From Paramoeba atlantica (taxonomy: Eukaryota; Discosea), in NCBI GenBank assembly GCA_977017575.1, contig CDRNVI010000060.1:124001-188000 (forward strand): 64,000 bases of DNA, in the 5' to 3' direction. The stretch's first letter is position 1, and every line of letters starts with the position of its first letter. Below the pieces are notes generated by a model that was not told the origin of the DNA, did not search any database, and saw only the letters and a list, made by a program, of their open reading frames with translations. Of this stretch, positions 60,296 to 64,000 are shown in pieces. A program made the position numbers and the translations under genes.

Positions 60296-60475
60296 TACTG
60301 TCCCCCCCTGTTTAAGCGCACCTTGTTTTCCGTGAAAGGTGCGCTTAAACGGGGGGTCTGAATCACTACATGAAAAAAAAATGGCGCCCCTTCGCGGCAC
60401 CGGGCTCGTCCCTTCAACTTTATGTGCGCTTAAACGGGGGGGTCTGACCGAGTGCGACTAAGGGGAGGGGGGACA
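60296..60475. mobile_element. MITE with CCCCCC-GTTTAAGCGCAC ends
   Basis: ACTGTCCCCCCCTGTTTAAG at 60297 is mirrored by GTGCGCTTAAACGGGGGG at 60340 and again at 60422, with AGGGGAGGGGGGACAGT at 60460. The short first pair forms a hairpin. Two overlapping or nested copies are likely. No coding capacity. Confidence 0.6.
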
Positions 60476-60506
60476 GTCCTTTAATAATTATTAATAATTA
60501 TTAATA

Positions 60507-61035
60507 CCGGGTGTTACTTAATCACGGAATTTCTTAATTACGGTTAACGGTTAAATTTTCGTCGATTTTAACCTTAAATCGGTTAACCGTAATTAGGGAG
60601 TAACCGTAAATAGGGAAAATCGGTTATGCGTTGCCCACAACGAATTTCAACATCAATGAAACGATAACAATCAACCATCAAGATCGTGCATCTTATACCC
60701 ACTAGATTCAAAAGTGCGCTGTCGCTTTCTTCTAGTGGTATCCGCATCATCGTTGCGTTCCCCGTAGCCAAATCTAAGCTAGAATGTTTCCAAGCCCCTC
60801 GTAATGCAATTATCTGATACTATGTAGCAACGTGGTGGCGCATTCCACATTGCACGAGGAATGCCAGTCGCTCTATTCCTCGCCCAGGAGGCTTTCTGCT
60901 TCCTGATATTCTAGTCACAGGGCGCAAAAAAATATTTTGTTCGGAAAATAAAAATGTCAGTTTTAATCTTAAATAGATTAACCGTAATTAGGTAAAAACA
61001 GTAATTAAGGGCAACCGTAATTAAGTAACGCCCGG
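60507..61035. mobile_element. MITE with CCGGGYGTTACTTAA ends and TA duplication
   Basis: CCGGGTGTTACTTAATCACG at the left and TAATTAAGTAACGCCCGG at the right are inverted copies, with TA at 60505-60506 and 61036-61037. Subterminal TTAATTACGGTTAAC and GGTTAACCGTAATTAGG add further pairing at both ends. The 529-bp element has no supported ORF. The TA target and symmetrical ends fit the Tc1/mariner-type MITEs common in this window. Confidence 0.85.
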
Positions 61036-61039
61036 TAAT

Positions 61040-61690
61040 TCTTTAATAATAATTATTATCGGAAGAAAAAATTATTAATAATTTTACAGCTATGATACAG
61101 CAAACGGCTTCGAGCGCTTCATAAGTCGATACTTGATAATACCTATTTTTCATGTCTGCGTGAAGAAATCTTATTCGAGAGGTTGCTCAGTTACCTAACG
61201 AAATTCGAGAGCGAATTAAATTTGTTAGAAGTGAAGAGCAAACCCGATAGGAAGAATAAGGAGAAGTAAAAGGGAATGATGAGCAGTAGAAGAATTACAA
61301 TATTGAGAAATACATTATTGAAGTTGGTAATATTTAGGGCTATTTTTGTGATATCAAGTATAGAAAAAGCATTTCACTGTGTATGGCTTCCCTTGTTTAC
61401 GTTTTGAATACATTGTCATATCTTTCAACACCATAACTTAGTTAAGAACCACAATATTCGTACTCAGAAGACGAAGCGGGTAATCAATTACATGCTGCGG
61501 AAGTTCTGACATCTTTACTTCAGCACATAACGCTTCGTTATATCTTATTTATTTATATTTTATGCAGGGCAAAACCTGCAGAGCGATCGTCCGACTGAAT
61601 TGGCGTGATGGTACATGTACTTCTTTAAAAAATAGAGGTCCATTTTTTATGTTAGGTATGTATTGTATTCATACATTGATTTTAGAATGT
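61040..61690. other. AT-rich intergenic stretch
   Basis: No gene or repeat recognised. Confidence 0.4.
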
Positions 61691-62262
61691 TCGGCTTATT
61701 TCCTAAAGCTTCTGATTTTCTTGTCTGCGTTACATCATTTTTACAACACACTTGTATGAGTAAATCTGGTGGAAGTGAATCCCCTAAAAAGCCTGTGTGG
61801 TACCCAACAAAAATTTCTGAAAAGTAAAGAGAAAGTGAAAAAAACAGAAATTGAACTCAAAATGGTGTGCACCCCCTAGGCCCACCTGAAGCCTACTCCC
61901 TAACACCGCGACGGTACCAATCATGTACCACCTGTACCAATCTTGTAACTCGAAAAGGCGAAAAAGGAATTCGAATCCGAGTATACGGATCTCAACTCCA
62001 TTTTTCATACATTGATGGATTGTTTGATTTATTTATTTATTCCACAAAGCTTCTCATTTTCTTGTGTACGTTTTTTACAACGCATGAGTAAATCTGAAGG
62101 AGGTGAATCCTCCCAAAAAGCTATGTGGCCCTCAGCAAAATTTCTAGAAAGTAAAGAGAAAGTCAAGAACACAGAAATTGAGTCCAAAAGTGCGAAAAAG
62201 GAGTTGGAGTCGAGTACACAGATCTTGACCCCTTTTCGATCACGGCAAAAAGTATTTCAATA
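61690..62262 (+). repeat. Tandem duplication (period about 340 bp), first copy interrupted
   Basis: The blocks TTCATACATTGAT, AAAGCTTCT-ATTTTCTTGT, ATGAGTAAATCTG-GG, AAAGTAAAGAGAAAGT and CAGAAATTGA occur in the same order at about 61670-61860 and 62005-62190. The second copy encodes MSKSEGGESSQKAMWPSAKF and then a Lys/Glu-rich stretch; the first starts MSKSGGSESPKKPVWYPTKI but then meets a stop. The duplicated unit may be the 5' end of an unknown gene. The first copy is cut by a LINE 3' fragment at 61863-61946. Confidence 0.65.
61863..61946 (-). mobile_element. YLDD-LINE 3'-end fragment with target duplication
   Basis: TGGTGTGCACCCCCTAGGCC and CACCTGAAGCCTAC match the 3' end of copy E (26123-26160). 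It is flanked by AACTCAAAA (61854-61862) and AACTCGAAAA (61947-61956), a probable target duplication. Comparison with the uninterrupted second tandem copy confirms an insertion of under 100 bp. It is a severely 5'-truncated LINE copy. Confidence 0.7.
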
Positions 62263-62264
62263 GA

Positions 62265-62764
62265 GGTGAACACGGAGAGCCTTGAAACATTTTTTGTGTC
62301 CTTCGTAAAGATAGTGAAAATGATGAGTCAGTCTAACAGTTCAACGCCCGAAATGCTATGGTGGTTTTGGTCTTCTGTCTGCCTCTGCACATCATTGTGG
62401 CCTGAAAGTAGGAAAAGGACAACGTAGGTAGGGGGAAGAAAGTCGGTAGCGAAAAGTCTTAAGGGGAAAGTAAGTGAGGGGAAAAAGGATAAGCAGCAAG
62501 TAGGAAATCAGAGCGTTGTTGAGAAACAGTTGTTCAAAAATTAAGCTTTTCAGACGTGCTTAAAACTTTAAACGTGCTGATGCCGCTTGATGCGCGTTCA
62601 TCTAAAGGGAGAGAGCAAAAAACGGAAGAAACGGGATTAAAATTGGTACCGTTTCAAAGGATTAGTTTTTTACTGGGTAAATAGAATGGGAAAATTGCCT
62701 CTTCGCGGCAGAATGCATTCTCTTCTAAAGCAACGCTAATAGGACGAGCAACGCTGGGATAGGG
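62265..62764. other. Intergenic stretch
   Basis: Purine-rich on the plus strand, no gene recognised. At 62765 the segment duplicated at about 48700 begins. Confidence 0.4.
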
Positions 62765-62924
62765 GGAATAGCATGTATGTGGAGATTGACAATTATAAGT
62801 GCTTTTGGTATCATTAAGAAAAACGTGTAAACGACGTATAAAGGGGGGTCATATAGTATTACGGGAACTTCACAGTAATAATTGAGTACACTTTTTCGTT
62901 TGTGTGGAAGGAAAATTGGCTTAA

Positions 62925-63851
62925 TTATTTGAAAATTACTTTTGTACCTTGCGTAATGAGGTCGTCCAATAACTTAGGAAGTATGGAACGGTTAATTTCA
63001 CCTTCAAGTTCATTATTATCCACGAAGAATAGTCGTGTCATTTGTGGTGGGAGCTTATCGAAAAATACTTTTCCGCTGAAAATGTTATTCTCGCACTCCA
63101 GCACCTCCAACGAAGCGGGTAGATGCCGCAAATCTAGCGTTCCGAAAAATTGATTGTTTGATAATATTAGCCAAGTGACAGAGGGCAAGCTACTTAGATT
63201 AACATTACCTGTAAATGCGTTATCCGAAAGGTCTAATGATACGAAGTTCGCTGGGAATTGACTCAAATCTACCTCTCCCGACAAATCATTCTCCTGGACC
63301 CACAGCTCTTGCATATTTTGCGGTAAGTTACACAAGTCCACACCACCTGTAAACGCATTCCCCCCTAATTGGAAAATGCGAAGCGAGGACGGAAGGCTAT
63401 CCAATTTCACCTCTCCACTAAGCCTATTTTCATACAAATAACAGTTCTCGAGCGTTCGTGGGAGATAATCCCAGGCTGGGGAACCCGTCATGGAAATCCC
63501 CGGCATGCCCTGTCCCACCATTCTCCCATAGGGGGACCAATCCATTAGCGTCACACGCTCGCCGTGCTCACAGGCAATACCCTCCCACTCACACGCGGGG
63601 GTGTCCGTGTTCCAGCTCGACGGTTTCCCTCCCCTACGCCGAGGGGGTCCATGCCGGTGAAACGGAATCGTAATATTCTCCACGAAACGCGAGAGCTCGT
63701 ACTCTTGGGGTAGCTGCGCTCCTCGTACCTTACCGAGCGCGGCTCCCGACGTTTCGTCACTTGTAACCTTCTCTATGGTTTTGCGTCGTTTTCGAGGGGG
63801 TAACGGCGTGTCAGAGAGCTGCACAGGACAGGTGATGGGGAGGGGGTTCAT
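62925..63851 (-). CDS. Leucine-rich repeat protein, 308 aa (LRR14)
   Basis: After a short N-terminus with a basic run (RKRRKTIEKV), the signature KVRGAQLPQEYELSRFVENI lies at about residues 42-61. The cap has C-E-W-E-GIAC and VTLMDW, then an insert rich in Gly/Met/Pro, then about eight LRRs to the C-terminal end LLDDLITQGTKVIFK. The frame is intact. It is the uninterrupted twin of pseudogene 12 and so gives the empty site for the insertion there: LPSVTWLILSNNQFFG. No signal peptide is obvious. Confidence 0.88.
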   Translation of the reverse strand: MNPLPITCPVQLSDTPLPPRKRRKTIEKVTSDETSGAALGKVRGAQLPQEYELSRFVENITIPFHRHGPPRRRGGKPSSWNTDTPACEWEGIACEHGERVTLMDWSPYGRMVGQGMPGISMTGSPAWDYLPRTLENCYLYENRLSGEVKLDSLPSSLRIFQLGGNAFTGGVDLCNLPQNMQELWVQENDLSGEVDLSQFPANFVSLDLSDNAFTGNVNLSSLPSVTWLILSNNQFFGTLDLRHLPASLEVLECENNIFSGKVFFDKLPPQMTRLFFVDNNELEGEINRSILPKLLDDLITQGTKVIFK

Positions 63852-64000
63852 AAGAGGTGTAAATCAGAGGATACGGTGTCTATTCGATAATATTTGGGAA
63901 AGGGATTCTGTCAAATCTGGAGCCATAGGAACAAATCGCACACGTGTACGTTCTGCTGTGGTAGAGTGAGGCCAACAGCACAAGTAGTTGAGAAACATAC
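63852..64000. other. Upstream flank of LRR14
   Basis: No feature recognised before the window edge. Confidence 0.3.

Overview
The window looks like nuclear DNA of a transposon-rich, intron-poor protist. Every host-type gene I can support lies on the minus strand: about ten leucine-rich-repeat (LRR) genes, several broken LRR relics, a probable mitochondrial ribosomal protein mS41, and two unrecognised open reading frames. All are single-exon. One-strand, intronless arrays and 2A-like motifs in LINEs are familiar from Euglenozoa (kinetoplastids, diplonemids). That group is my best guess, but it is inference: I could not identify a spliced leader or any species marker.

Layout. 0-7 kb: plus-strand pieces of a LINE family whose reverse transcriptase (RT) has a YLDD-type box (YLDD-LINE), around one LRR gene. 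7-24 kb: an unrecognised ORF and seven LRR genes, separated by a Merlin-like transposon, two Tc1/mariner-type elements, MITEs and a SINE family. 24-30 kb: a tyrosine-recombinase fragment, a LINE endonuclease fragment, an LRR relic, a GC-rich ORF, a SINE and another LRR gene. 30-36 kb: a broken copy of a second LINE family (RLE-LINE: Cys/His clusters, RT, restriction-like endonuclease) inside an LRR pseudogene. 36-41 kb: the mS41 gene in a GC-rich island, then MITEs. 41-46 kb: another YLDD-LINE carrying SINE insertions, and a 3' fragment of the RLE-LINE. 46-50 kb: an LRR relic, a pogo/Tc1-like element and an LRR pseudogene interrupted by a short element. 50.4-56.7 kb: an LRR pseudogene split by a full-length RLE-LINE with an uninterrupted 1816-residue ORF. 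57-64 kb: mostly MITEs and fragments, ending in an intact 308-residue LRR gene.

The most interesting signal ties these parts together. Two RLE-LINE copies, and a short non-autonomous element that shares their 5' and 3' end sequences, each sit inside an LRR gene, in the same orientation as the gene, and within one to three codons of the same place in the LRR unit (just before the second leucine of LxxLxLxxN). This suggests a LINE with its own non-autonomous partner that targets the LRR-coding repeat, as R2 targets rDNA. The LRR family supplies a multicopy, expendable target, and its intact and broken members supply both empty and filled sites.
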